Shown piece after piece: positions 11,501 to 22,526 of a stretch of 64,000 nt of DNA. The stretch is taken from contig OZ020269.1 in assembly GCA_963971225.1 (NCBI GenBank), positions 44,971,264 to 45,035,263 on the forward strand, in the 5' to 3' direction. Both the position numbers and the translations under genes were made by a program. Under the pieces are notes generated by a model. That model was not told where the DNA came from, did not search any database, and was given only the letters and a program-made list of their open reading frames with translations. Origin of the DNA: Melieria omissa. Its lineage: Eukaryota; Arthropoda; Insecta; Diptera; Ulidiidae. Positions within the stretch are counted from its first letter, which is position 1. Each line of letters begins with the position of its first letter.

Positions 11501-11685
11501 TTCAATGGGTTGAGTATCCTTACTGGTATTTTGCCATTTTTGGGTTCCACTAACGTCCGATTATTATGTTGTCGTATCCTTGTTTTGGCGCTTCTACAAC
11601 CCACAGCCGGCTTGTCCCATCGTGCTCGTCCACTTTCGCCCACACGATCGCCTCGGAATTCGCTGGTATCTTCTGATGTTGACAC
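8557..11685 (-). CDS. pol of family X: reverse transcriptase, RNase H, integrase
   Basis: The open frame is 1042 residues. Reverse transcriptase spans about residues 150-350 with VVLVKKKDGS, RIDDTLD and the catalytic YLDD (LVYLDDIIVMG). RNase H follows with DTDASGHSIGG and RTDHAASKWL. Integrase has the HHCC finger (GGHLGITK..CDRCSAAK), a D,D,E core (AMDVAGPFPL, HSDQGRNFES, GMVERFNRT) and a C-terminal GPY motif (SWEGPYKVV). The stop is 11 bp from the 3' LTR, so there is no room for env. The protease lies in another frame that overlaps by 136 nt. The natural join falls near 11550, where one base seems missing, so this copy may be defective despite its youth. Confidence 0.92.
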   Translation of the reverse strand: MSTSEDTSEFRGDRVGESGRARWDKPAVGCRSAKTRIRQHNNRTLVEPKNGKIPVRILNPLNTPRYIEKDAVIGECREAEAVVNCESSPPGGSKKSSSNMDAIPQNQWSSELTAEQKQKARSLLQHCGSIFATEAGGRTAIVKHNIDTGSAKPIRQPPGRVPLAKREEVTNLIENMHKEKVIEPSSGPWCSPVVLVKKKDGSTRFCVDYRKLNDVTKKDSYPLPRIDDTLDTMSGTQWFSTLDLRSGYWQVELADQDEEKTAFSVGDGLWQFTVMPFGLCNAPATFERLMERVLKGLHWRTCLVYLDDIIVMGKSFDDHLEKLKEVFGRIQNAGLKLNPKKCSLFQKEVKYLGHTVSARGVHTDEGKITAVREWPRPRNLHELRSFLGLCTYYRRFVPGFANIAGSLHKLTKKNQAFAWGEEQEQAFARLKEKLCTAPILAFPVPGEMFVLDTDASGHSIGGVLSQIIDGQEQVIAYYSKILSKPERNYCVTRRELLAVLECVKHFHKYLYGQKFRLRTDHAASKWLLNFKDPEGQLARWIERLQSYDYTVEHRKGSSHGNADALSRRPCKTECRHCSRAESKEQIVDVRLVSVMPEEEWSAERIQKDQREDTDLKKIIEGKEQGARPDWQEMAGESPIAKAYWAQWQSLRLSDGCLYREWESEDGRTSNSLILVPKCRINEVIEAYHNDSSGGHLGITKTVAKIKRRFYWVGCQESVADWIKSCDRCSAAKGATRRSRGRMQQYNMGAPFERIAMDVAGPFPLSTQGNKYVLVVMDYFSKWPEVYPVPNQEAATVAEMLVNNWVARFGVPMKLHSDQGRNFESLVLKEVCELLGIRKTRTCPLHPQSDGMVERFNRTLEEYLRKVVGRNQKDWDTHIPLFLMAYRSAPHDTTSLTPARAVFGTELRLPADLKFGVVSTTEGAKTDYAVNKRSELEEIHQFIRDRIQLVSDKMKARYDLRANTAEFQEGDLVMLYNPQRRKGLSPKLQTSWEGPYKVVTRINDVVYRVQRCCSGNARLKVVHLERLASYSGGASVLVRDEQV

Positions 11686-12077
11686 GAGACAACTCTCCTT
11701 ACCGCCACGCTTCGCTCATAGCCAGTGCGCAGGGGGAATACAACGTTGGCATACTTCAGCACATTTTCTTTCAGGTCCAGCGTAAAACCATGCCTAATCA
11801 TGAAATCGACGCCGATAATCACGTCGTCCATTATGTCCGCGACGATGAACTCATGCTCCAGGCTGCTGGTGCCGATAGCAATTGTTTTTGTTACTTTCCC
11901 TCTTACCGGCGCACGCTCGCCAGTCGCAGTTCTCAGCTGTATGCCATGCAGTGGTTCCCAGTACTTCAGAAGCTTCCTTTTTATGATCGAATATGACGCT
12001 CCAGTATCCAGTGTCAACACGAACAACTTTCCATCTATCTTTCCTTCAATCGTCAAGCTGCTGGGTTGTCGTTTCAA
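11550..12077 (-). CDS. protease frame of family X
   Basis: The 175-residue frame has the aspartic protease motif LTLDTGASYSII near residue 27 and the second conserved element IIGVDFMI near residue 87. It cleaves Gag-Pol during particle maturation. It runs into the RT frame through a -1/+2 shift near 11550. The downstream frame has continuous homology-like sequence across the shift, so I read it as a single-base loss rather than programmed frameshifting. Gag ends just upstream (about 12146). Confidence 0.8.
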   Translation of the reverse strand: MKRQPSSLTIEGKIDGKLFVLTLDTGASYSIIKRKLLKYWEPLHGIQLRTATGERAPVRGKVTKTIAIGTSSLEHEFIVADIMDDVIIGVDFMIRHGFTLDLKENVLKYANVVFPLRTGYERSVAVRRVVSCQHQKIPANSEAIVWAKVDEHDGTSRLWVVEAPKQGYDNIIIGR

Positions 12078-12145
12078 CTGTGAGACAAGGACGGTAGGGC
12101 AGCAGGTTGTGGGGATCAGCTCACGCCCCTTTGGGCTGACCCGTT

Positions 12146-13519
12146 TTAGTTTAACGACTCGTCGTCCTCAGCCCTGCGCTTGTTGGCTGGGCCTCTACTG
12201 TCAGTATTACTCGCTTCAGGCGATTGCGAACGAGAACGGGTACGCCTCTTTCGTTGGCGGCAGTCTCGTGCTATGTGACCCTGCTTGCCACATGTCCAGC
12301 AAACAACTTTAGAGGAGACAACCCGTGGCCTGCCCGGTGTCTCAGAGCTTATGGCCTGGAACGAAATTTCGCTGTCTGGCTGGATTTGGCGTATCCTTGC
12401 AGGTGCATACCGAGCGCCTCAAATCCATGTCGCCTCATATGTCATCGCGCTGGTCACCGTTTCCTTGTATGTCGCCTTGCCCATCATCAACGCACTGCGA
12501 CGTGTCTCGGGGTCATGAAGACCTTCAATGAACGACTCAATCTTCATCCTCTCGAGATCATCAGCCCCGAATTTTGGGTAGCACAACTGTACGAGCCGCT
12601 CAATGTCTGCTGCATATGTCTGCAGCGCTTCGCTGGCTCTCTGCCTGCGGTTCTTCAGCTCACAGTAGTACAGCGTATGGTTGTGCTCGTTGCTGTACTT
12701 CACTGCCAACGCTCTCATGACGGCCTCGTAATCACTTCTCGAACATTCCGGAACTGATTTCATTACCTCAGCCGCAGGACCTTTCAGCGCCAGAGCCAAT
12801 CTCCGACCCTTCCTGATATCGGTCCACTGATTTTCCAAAGCAGCTAAGTCGAATTGCAGTTTAAATGTATCGAACGGCGTAGCACCATCATAAGTAGGCA
12901 CTTCTGTTCGGGTGGCGAAACTTTCCGGAACCGGCGGCAAACATTCTGGGGGCTGTACTTCTCTAAGCCGCTCGTCGAATTTTCTGTTTACCGAATCCTC
13001 CAGACTGTCAACTCGTTTGCATAAATGTTCTACTCGCGTCTCCAGGTGCTCAACTTTCACATTAATCCTGTTCGAAATCTCTTCCACTTTCTGCTCCAAG
13101 CGCGCAGAATTTTCCTGAAGCTTGGTTTCCATTCGCTCTGCTACTTCTCGGTTCGTAGTTTCGATTTTTGCGGAAATTTCCTGATTCGTAGTTTCCATTT
13201 TGGCTGCCATTTCACGGTTGGAAGTCTCAAACATGCCTTTAAGTGCAACCATAAGCTGGCTCATGTCCATTGCTTGTAGTGGCGCAGCCGCTGCAGTCGT
13301 ACTTTGCAATGACGCAGCACCAACAGGCGATTCCTCCACCTTGGCCGACGCCTCTTGTTCCTGCGTTCCGAACTCATGTGCAGCCCAATCGATGCCTCGT
13401 GACTCACACGCCTCTCGCAAGCGCAGCTGCAACTCCACCTTACCGCCAGCAGTCGGCAAATTCCAGGCAGCCAGCTCCTTCTTCAGCTGGTCCACCTTCA
13501 GCAGCTCGAGTTTAACCAT
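12146..13519 (-). pseudogene. gag of family X with SAP-like N-terminus and zinc knuckle, in-frame stop
   Basis: The frame opens at 13519 with MVKLELLKVDQLKKEL, a SAP-like helix-extended-helix typical of DNA/RNA binding. A Gln/Ala-rich region and a long coiled coil of METTNQEIS-type repeats follow (about residues 90-185), then the gag domain. A TGA at 12419-12421 stops the 366-residue frame. The same frame continues past the stop to a CCHC knuckle (CWTCGKQGHIARDC near 12280) and ends at 12146. Another frame just after the stop also reads plausibly, so a pair of small indels is as likely as a single nonsense change. Recoding cannot be excluded. Confidence 0.75.
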
Positions 13520-13567
13520 GTCTGTGTTTTTATAATTTTATTTATTATTTATCTTCAGTAATACAAT

Positions 13568-13585
13568 CCTGACTTTCTGACACCA
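13568..13585 (-). promoter_or_regulatory. primer-binding site of family X
   Basis: On the minus strand the LTR is followed by TT and then TGGTGTCAGAA, consistent with priming by a tRNA ending TCTGACACCA (tRNA-Leu type). The same site is seen at 63854 in the partial copy at the window end. Confidence 0.7.
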
Positions 13586-13587
13586 AA

Positions 13588-14004
13588 TGTTATGAAATTC
13601 CCCAGTTCGTTATCGACGGTTCGTTTTGATTGTATTTGAAAATAAAACAACTTTAATTACTCAGCAAAGATCAACAATAACTTTATTTCGCAGATTTACG
13701 CTTCGCTTGTATCTACACTTGTTACCACTTTGCTTGCTTAACACAGACTCGACTCCTTGCGCTGCCACTGCTGCTTTTATACCACTTTCCTTACCGAAGT
13801 TTCTTGCAACTTCTAATTGGAAAGCGCTCGACCATTCTCGCACAGCCCATTTCGAGAACCATCCTTGCCATATCGGACTATACCAAGCGAATTTATAACA
13901 GTTTTGCTGTACTTCACAGTGCATGCCTAAAAGTATGCTTGGAAAACATTCGTGCGGAGAAAGGCATTCCTGTACAGTGCGGCACAGAATCTCTCATCGT
14001 ATCA
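13588..14004 (-). repeat. 5' LTR of family X copy
   Basis: The 417-bp LTR matches 8129-8545 almost perfectly. It starts TGTTATGAAATTCC here, a C-to-T change relative to the other LTR. The GTAT duplication follows at 14005-14008. Confidence 0.93.
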
Positions 14005-17000
14005 GTATCAATACTAATACCGCATAAATTTCACGCAGTTAACAATGATTTCCCAATACCTTCAGACGGAATCATTGGCATGGATTTCATTAAAAAATAC
14101 AATTGTATTATCGAATACACCCAAGAACGAGATTGGCTTATTTTAAGACCAAACAATTTCCATGAAGATATATGTATTGAATTGAGTAACGCACCCTCCA
14201 TAAATTGCATATCAATACCTGCGAGATCCGAAGTCATACGCACTATAAAAATACACACTAATGAAGATGAAGTACTAATACCGCAGCAAATAGTTCAAAA
14301 CGGTATTTACATTGCAAACACTATAACATCAAAAACAAACCCTTTCATTAAAATTATCAACACTACTAACAACAACGTTTTAATAAACAAACTTCAAATA
14401 AAAACAGAAAGTCTAAACGACTATGAAATTTTTTCCAGTACAGATAATAATAATAATAATAATGAAAAATATAATAAACTAAAGAAAAATTTTCCAAAAT
14501 TCGCCGAAAAAGAACTTCAAAAGCTTTGCTCCCAATACCTTGATGTGTTCGCACTGAAAACAGAACCAATCTCTACTAATAACTTTTATAAACAAAAACT
14601 CCGCTTGAAAGATACTCAACCCGTATACATTAAAAATTATAGAATACCACACAGTCATAAAGAAGAAGTAAATAGACAAGTCGATAAATTACTGAAAGAT
14701 GATATAATAGAACCATCAGCGTCTGAGTACAACAGCCCAATATTACTAGTACCAAAAAAATCATTACCAGGAACTACACAAAAAAGATGGAGGCTCGTAG
14801 TTGACTATAGAGGTATAAATAAAAAACTCATAGCAGACAAATTCCCCCTACCAAGAATAGACGACATTTTAGATCAGTTAGGAAGAGCTAAATTTTTTTC
14901 TTGCTTAGATTTAGTATCCGGGTTTCATCAAATAGAACTAGAAGAAAATTCAAGAGACATAACCTCATTTTCAACTGAAAAAGGTTCATTTCGCTTCAAC
15001 CGATTACCATATGGAATAAAAATAGCTCCAAACTCATTCCAACGAATGATGTCACTCGCCTTCTCTTAGGGGCTTAGTCCAGCCCAAGCACATGGACGAT
15101 TTAGTCGTCATTGGTTGCTCAGTAAAGCACATGATAAAAAACTTAACCGACGTTTTTGAAACTTATAGAAAGCCAAACTTAAAATTACACCCAGATAAAT
15201 GCACATTCTTTCGCCAGGAAGTAACATTCTTAGGTCACAAATGCACAGACGAAGGCATATTGCCTGATGAAAGCAAATTCGCAATAATTAAAAGCTACCC
15301 AACGCCTAAAAACGGTGATGAAGCTAAACGCTTCGTAGCCTTTTGCAACTATTATAGAAGGTTCATACCCCACTTCGCTGAATCATCAAGGCATCTAACA
15401 AGATTAAGTAGAAAAAATGTTCAATTTGAATGGACCGAACAGTGCCAAAAGTCTTTCGAATACCTCAAGAATCAATTATTAAGCCCAAAAATCTTACAAT
15501 ATCCAGACTTTAGTAAAGAATTTTGCATAACAACCGATGCAAGTAAATATGCATGTGGCGCAGTTTTAAGCCAAGAACACAATGGCTTCCAAATGCCTAT
15601 TGCATATGCATCGAGATCCTTTACAAAAGGAGAAAGTAACAAATCAACTATAGAACAAGAACTCGCTGCAATCCACTGGGCAATACAGTATTTCAGGGCA
15701 TACATCTTTTGAAAAAAATGTCTTATCAGAAGCGACCACAGACCATTAACGTACTTGTTCTCGATGAAAAACCCATCATCAAAACTTACCAGAATGAGAT
15801 TAGATTTAGAGGAATATGATTTTAGCGTCGAGTATATCAGGGGCAAGGAAAATTACGCTGCCAACGCCCTTTCAAGAATTGAATTCGCTGACATTAAAAC
15901 TTTAACGAAACACAACAACCTTTTTAAAGTAATGACTAGACAACAAACGAAAACACTAAATAGCGAATCAAAACCAAATAAAGCGCAATACAATGAACCA
16001 ACTGACATAAACGTGTACGAGGCTATAAATAGCCACGAATATAAAAAAAAGCAAAATTGCATTTCAGCAATGGAAAATTTACGATTATAAAGAATAAAAT
16101 AAAGTATAAAAGCACTACTAATGAAAATGTTGACTTAGGTCATTTATTCTCAAAGCTTGAAAAAATAGCTAGTAGTCTCGATATTAATACATTAATAACA
16201 TCAAATAACGATATATTATTCAGACACGTGTCCATAACCGATTTCAAGAAATTCGGTAATGAAAAATTAAAAACCCTAAAGATTATAATCGTACCAGAGT
16301 TAACTCGTGTTTTAAAAGATGAAGAAAAACAGAGAATCATTAAACTATATCATGATAATCCAACCTTGGGTGGCCACCCTGGAATCACCAGATTAGTAAA
16401 AAAAATTCAATTGAAATATTATTGGAAAAACATGACGAGAGATATATCTCGTTATGTAAAGGCATGTGAAAAATGTCAAAAATCAAAGATAATAAAACAT
16501 AACAAACCACCTGCGATTCTAACCCCAACACCAGCGACAGCATTTGATTTTGTTCTAGTGGATACCATAGGACCACTACCGAGAACAGAAAATGGCAACG
16601 AATACGCTGTTACAATAATTTGCGACCTAACAAAATACCTAGTTGCAATACCAATTCCAAACAAAAACGCAAAAACGGTTGCTAAAGCAATTGTTGATTC
16701 CTTTATTTTGACTTACGGACCGATAAATACATTGATTTCAGATATGGGAACGGCATACCAAAATCAACTTCTGACCGAAATTTGCGAATTATTAAAAATT
16801 ACAAAACTAACCTCAACAGCACACCATCACCAAACTCTAGGAACAATAGAACGTAACCATCGCACATTAAACGAATATTTGAGATCATACATCTCAATCG
16901 ACAAAGATGATTGGGATGAATGGCTAAAATATTTCGCTTATTGTTACAACACTACCCCTACGGCAGTACATGACTACTGTCCTTTTGAACTGGTTTTTGG

Positions 17001-17455
17001 AAAAATAGCAAAAGAATTGGAAAATAACGACAAAATAGACCCACTATACAATGTTGACAATTACGCAAAAGAACTGAAATTCAAATTACAGGTAGCTCAC
17101 AAGAGAGCAAAACAAATGTTAGAGAAAAAAATGGTTATCTCAAAACAATACACAGACAGAAATATATCTGCAATAAAAATAAAAATAGGAGATAAAGTTT
17201 TAATAAGCAATAAAACAGGACACAAATTAGACGGTAAATATTCCGGACCCTATACTGTGCTACAAACAGACGACAACAATAACTGTTTACTTGTCGACGA
17301 CTCAAACAAACAATTCCAAGTCCACAAGGACAGATTAAAAACATATCGGACAGGATAAATATAAAATAGGTATAAGACAGATTAAAAATATATCCTTGCG
17401 CGAGGACACAACACATAATACAAAATTAAGTTGTATTAACTTTTAATTTTGAACA

Positions 17456-19540
17456 TATTACTGGATCGTAATCGATTACAGACGATCGTACTGATGTGTT
17501 GAATACTAAGCGAGACAAGAATTCTAGTGCGCCCGGGGTTTAGAGTGGGCCATAGTTGTTTTGTGATTGAGCAAGTGCTCTCCTCCTGCCATCGCTTGTT
17601 GGCTATGTTGAGGAAAGAAGAGCGAATTTTGAGTTTACATGTAGCGAGAGGGATGCCTACTGTAATATCAACGTTGTCATCTGGAAGGGTGGTGCGACGT
17701 CTAGCGAGCTCATCGGCTATGCAGTTTTCCCTAATATCTCTGTGGACCGGTACCCAAGTCAGAGTGATGTTGTACCCACACCCTAGCTCATTGAGCAGGG
17801 ATCGGCAGAGAGAGACCACTTTAGATGTGGTAAAGGCCTTCTTGAGGGCCTTAATTGCTGCCTGACTGTCCGTGAAGATCCTAACAGTATCACCAGGTAG
17901 GTTGTGCTGTTTTAGCAGAGACAGGGCTTTAAAGATTGCTAGTACTTCCGCTTGGAAGATACTGCAGAAGTTTGGAAGTCGAAAACAGTCTTCCATGGGA
18001 GGGTCAACACACAAAACACCACCCCCCACCCTACCATCCAACTTGGAGCCGTCTGTGTAGAAACATACTCCAGTTCTAGACACCGTATCTTGTACCCACT
18101 CCACTCTTTGGGGTATGTGGGTTGAGAATTTGGAGTCAAAGAGGTATGACGGTAGGGAGTGATCAATGTTGTTGGGAAGGTCGGTTACTTTACCTAGGAT
18201 ACGGCAATGACCGAAATCAGTGCGCGCCCATCCCAGATAGTGTTCAATCTTACTGCGGAGAGGGTTGCAGCTTGTTTTCCATAAAGATCAACGGGGAGAA
18301 GGTGGAGCAGGGTATAGAGCCCCTTGGATGGTGTTGATCGCACGGCGCCAGTTATAATGAGCGCCGCCGACCTTTGAACCGAATCCAAAGGCTTCTGATA
18401 GACCCCCTTATCTAGGGCCGTCCACCAGACTACCACTCCATAGAAGAGAATAGGCCTGATCACTGAAATAAAGATCCAGTACATTATTCGTGGTTGCAGG
18501 CCCCATTATTTACCAACTGCTCTTTTGCAGGAGTACAATGCTACTGTAGCCTTGTGAACCCTACCCAGTATGTTCGCTTTCCAGCTGAGTTTTCTATCCA
18601 GCAATATACCAAGGTACTTGGCCTGCGATTTTGCGCTTAAGGCTGTACCACTAAGAATAGGTGGACTAAAAGTAGGAATAGCGTGTTTCCTTGTAAAGAG
18701 AACCAGATCGGTTTTGGAAGGATTAACGCCCAGACCGTTCTGATTACACCAGGATACAAGTTGATTGAGGGCACCCTGGAGAAGATCGACCAGTGTCGGA
18801 AGATTCTTTCCTGATACCGAAATCGCTAGATCGTCCGCGTATGCAACCACATTACACCCTGTTTTGTTTAGGTGCAAAAGTAGTTCATTTAGTGCCAAGT
18901 TCCAAAGGAGGGGGGAGAGGACACCTCCTTGTGGGGTGCTCCTGCTTACCCACCTTTTTACAGAAGAATTGATAACCCTATTGGTTAAGAGTTTGTAGAC
19001 TACGTCAACCAGTGGTCTCCGTAGCTCCATGTTAACTAGAGCCTGTAATGGCCGACGGAATTATGTTGTTGAAAGCTCCCTCAATATCAAGGAAGGTCAC
19101 CAGAGTGAATTCCTTTCCAAGAGCCATGGTACCACCAGACTTGATGTGTTTTGCAGATCAGCGGGGATAATACCATCAGGGCCTGGAGATTTAAAGGGCA
19201 GAAAGCTTTCTATTGCCCAGTGTAGTTTTTCACTACTAACTATGTCCTGTCCGCTGGTATTGTGTGGTAAACAGGGAAAGTTAACTGTGCTCTGAGCCCC
19301 AGCGTCAAAGGAGCTGTTGTCCGGAAAATGAGTGTCTATTAGGAGCTCAATGGTTTCCTGACTAGACGATGTCCAGCTACCGTCTTCCCTTAGTAGGAAG
19401 CCAGGAACTGACGGACAGGAAGCGAGGATCTTACGCAGGCGACTAGCCTCTGAGTTGCTGCCTATATAAATATGCTGGGTACCGGGCCTCAGCCTGCATA
19501 ACAAGATGCTAATTTTTAAAGTAATTTTTCGGGCAATCAT
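17456..19540 (-). pseudogene. non-LTR retrotransposon fragment with RT and RNase H (LOA/I/R1-like)
   Basis: Read right to left: an RT N-terminal part with FKSPGPDGIIPA (19097-19540), the RT core with STPQGGVLSPLLW and the catalytic YADD (VVAYADDLAIS) at 18506-19030, the thumb at 18194-18484, and an RNase H domain at 17436-18104 (FYTDGSK, FQAEVLAI, IFTDSQAAIKAL, IADELAR). An RNase H after RT is typical of LOA, I and R1 clades. At least three frame breaks are present. Both ends are truncated: no endonuclease and no 3' tail. The left edge abuts the mdg1/412-like element. Confidence 0.8.
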
Positions 19541-21973
19541 GTTTTATGCTTGTCCTGTTTGATCAAAGTGCGCCAAATGTCATATACATCAAATACAGAT
19601 TTGCCAAAACAAAGTTCTGAAACTTATTTACAATCTGCCTTGGCACTTTTCAACAATTCGATTAACCTCACTGGCAGGCATAAAATCAGTTGCTGATAAT
19701 CTAGAGAAGTTGTCAATTATGTTTGAAATAAGGTGTCGGAACTCCGATTTTGAACACATTAATGAGCTAGTCACATCATAGTTTAGATAGTTAGGTCATG
19801 AGTTAGGTTAAGTGCTAATTTTAAGTTTTACCTAAAGTTCACTGAGGTTTTTCCACAAGTTTTCCCTCAATCAATTCTTATATTAAATGTTTATTCTCAA
19901 ATTCATATGTAATAACATACTTAGTTGAAAAAGACATAATTCCTAAAACAACTTATCATAAAATTATGTACATATGCTATGTAAATTGTTATATTGAAAT
20001 AACGCACTTTTATTCATTCATTCATTCATCATCACTGTTATCGGATGAATCATTTATTAATTAGTCATTACTAGTTATGAGTGACAGAACCATAAAAACA
20101 AGATACATCAGGGGTACCAATTGGTTCAACACTAGTAACCATTGTAGGAGATTTTAGTACCAATTTTGATTAAGTATGAAATAAACACTTAAACACATTT
20201 TCAGTTTTGGCTTAATTCTGGCGTTCAGGTTAATATCTGAGCTTTGATGTATTCAGAGACCCATAGTCGAATTTTATGGCGAATATTTTCGTGGTACCTT
20301 TTGTCCTTAAAAAGTCCTGTTTTACAGGACATTTTTGGCATTTTAGAAAAAAAGGGTCAAATTGACCATACAAATAGGAGTTACAGGGTTAAAATGCTCC
20401 ACAAAAATGTTCTTCGTAGTATTTTACATCAAATTGCTGAACACATCACATACCTAAAATGTGAGGTTACATGGTTTTCGTATGCCGAATCACCATAAGA
20501 ATGAGCAAAAAGGGAAAAACTTTGACCCCCCTAAAAAAAAATTCAGACGTAAACTTTCAAAACGCCGATACACGTATATTTTTTTTTGGTCCCCTCTACC
20601 AGAATCCGTTGTCAGAACCTTGTTACTTTAAAAAAAGTTTGATTTTGTTGTGCAGTGTAATATGCCTTCGTTGAGCGAAGACGAATTCATGAAGAATTTG
20701 CGGCTGACTCGATCCTTGTGGCATCGATTAATTCGGCTTTCTTTGCCCATATGCGTTCTGGCGGCATTGCATTTTTTACTTTTTGACAATTTGACAACTA
20801 TCGCATATTCACCTTTTGATAAATTAAATGAGCTTTTTACTTTATCAATGTTGCATCAGAATGCCAAAAAAGCTTTTGCTTGAAAAAAATTTTCAAGAAT
20901 ACACAGAATCAGGTTGTAACTTTGGGCCGTTGAACACGAAACTGAAGATCAAAAAAATTTTGTGAGAAGCATTTTCAAATCTTCGAAAAACCAGTTTTTA
21001 CCCTGTTGTTTCAGTTATAAGCACATATCTCGTAAACGAACCATCCGATTAACACAAGATGTCCGTCGGTCAGAAGATAATACCTTATCTTTTGCAGAGA
21101 TAACCTGATTGTCCAAATCAGATAAGATTTGGAGAAATTACTGACGATAAAAGTTATAAAAAAGTAAATTTTTCGACCATTTTCAAAAATCATAAATTTC
21201 TGAATGTTTTTTGATAGACAAAATAAATTATTTCCTTTGTTTTCAAAACCTAGGATGAAAAATATATTATTTGTGCAAACATTAAGCCTACCATCAATGG
21301 AATCGAAAGAAAAATGACAGAGTTATGACGCACTGAGTGAAAACACCAACTTTACATTTATTACGCCGTGACCCATCCAAATGTTGATATAGGCGTGAAA
21401 CTAGAGGTAATTTATAGTATCCTGGCATAGTCAGTTTTTGATTTTCTGACCCAAAGTGATTTTTAAAGGGCTTTAAAATTTTAAGGACATACACATTTCA
21501 AATATTTTTTTTTTATATTTGCGGTTGAGCAATAATGAAGATATGGGTATCAAATAAAAGAGAAAAATTGTCTCCTTTTAAATAAATTTTCTATTTTGAA
21601 CTTTTAGGACCAAAATATGTCAGGTAGGGGAAACAAACATGTTTTAGATCTCAGCCTGTAGATTCATACATCTAAATTTTATTCTATTTCAAAGTTCTCC
21701 AAAAAGTTATACATAACCCCCCCCCCGGGACTAAAATCCTGCGTGCGCCACTGGTCTCGGATCTCTCTTTGGATTTACTTCACATATAAAGCACTTTTGA
21801 GAAGAAGACATTTCGATCAAAGCATTACTATTACCTACATCATCCCGCAATTGTAAGGGAACGAATGACAATTTATCAGTGTCATCACTGATAAAATGTG
21901 TTCCATTATCTCTTCGTTTCTTGTTTCATTTGAGTGTTCCTCCCAAATTTCAAAAAAACTTAAATTGTATTAT
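19541..21973. other. unassigned AT-rich DNA with one possible hAT terminus
   Basis: No confident gene. A plus-strand frame at 20650-20883 has weak transposase-like character (SEDEFMKNLRLTRSLWHRL) but no catalytic motif. At 21722-21753 the sequence, read on the minus strand, begins CAGTGGCGCACGCAGGATTT, which looks like a hAT terminus; I found no partner end. A homopolymer of C precedes it. Confidence 0.35.
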
Positions 21974-22243
21974 GCAACCACCCGTGTTGTGCGTGTGAAT
22001 TTTGTATGCGGGTGGAAGGGACCTACAGCTTTATGCCGGTTCCGAACGGCAGGTTGGGAGCTTTTTCATAGGCAATTTTTACTCTCAGAGGTTTGCCATT
22101 TCCAGCTGAGAGGACAGCCACCGAAAGAGAAAACGAGTTTCCCGTTATTTTTTTTAGGTGTTAGTACATGCAGTATTCGATCTTGCGTCGCTCTGCATGC
22201 GACTCGTTGGACCGCGCACTAACCAACTGAGCCACGGCGGCTG
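21974..22243 (-). repeat. tRNA-derived SINE, copy 1 (3'-truncated)
   Basis: On the minus strand it begins CAGCCGCCGTGGCTCAGTTGG (A-box-like) with a B-box-like GATCGAATACTG about 50 bp on. The body contains the CTGCCGTTCGGAACCGGC block shared by the copies at 41233 and 59582. It stops at the CGGGTGGTTGC stretch and lacks the tail found in the other copies. I see no target duplication. Confidence 0.8.
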
Positions 22244-22526
22244 TCATGCTGACTGTTATGCTTGTATACATATCATAAAAAAATAAAATAAAATAGGTGT
22301 GCAAAAAATTCGCAATGGTTTTTTGTTCCATCTATTAGTAGGCACTTATGAGCAGAATATATATAAAAATTGCAGAAGTGACATTGGGAGACATCTTATT
22401 TTTTCACCTTTGAAAATAAAATGTTGGAGGAAACATCGCTTTCTTTCTTAATCATGGCACGTTACAAATAATTAACATAGCGTATTGGCAAATACAAAAT
22501 GATGTAAAAATACTTCCCACCCTTAA

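Larger units (their letters stand above)
8129..14004 (-). mobile_element. Ty3/gypsy retrotransposon family X, full-length, young copy
   Basis: The 5876-bp element lies on the minus strand between 417-bp LTRs and 4-bp duplications GTAT (8125-8128, 14005-14008). Transcription order is LTR, PBS, gag (SAP-like N-terminus, zinc knuckle), protease, RT, RNase H, integrase, LTR. There is no env. The two LTRs differ at only one position that I can see (C at 8133 against T at 13592), so insertion was very recent. It is nested six bases from the end of an older LTR of the same family. Confidence 0.93.
6895..17358 (+). pseudogene. pol of the mdg1/412-like element (protease, RT, RNase H, integrase), interrupted
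   Basis: Protease motif LIDTGADVSV lies near 6980. The frame is then split by the 7138-14010 insertion and resumes at 14011 in register, with ATAC duplicated. Reverse transcriptase follows, with QRMMSLAF and then the catalytic box, where the expected Tyr before MDD is His (AHMDDLVVIG near 15090). RNase H (TTDASKYACG) follows, then an integrase HHCC region (GGHPGITR..CEKCQKSK) and a D,D,E core (LVDTIGPL, ISDMGTAY, GTIERNH), ending in a GPY motif (KYSGPYTVL). Frame breaks near 15068, 15712 and 16075 make it non-functional. Confidence 0.85.
3400..17455 (+). mobile_element. mdg1/412-like Ty3/gypsy retrotransposon, nested and 3'-truncated
   Basis: In order: a probable 5' LTR, primer-binding site, long leader with a small ORF, gag (5671-6894), then pol with protease, reverse transcriptase, RNase H and integrase (6895-17358). 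Three foreign insertions separate the parts: TTAA MITEs at 4576-5303 and 5361-5605, and a solo LTR with its own nested elements at 7138-14010. Gag ends in an Arg/Gly/Asn-rich tail rather than a zinc knuckle, and the RT/integrase motifs resemble 412 and mdg1, so I place it in that clade. There is no envelope gene after integrase. The 3' LTR is absent: the element runs into a non-LTR fragment near 17455. Confidence 0.8.

Noticed and set aside
11550..11685. Programmed frameshifting between protease and RT of family X
   Set aside because: No slippery sequence or downstream structure is obvious, and a one-base loss would explain the overlap.
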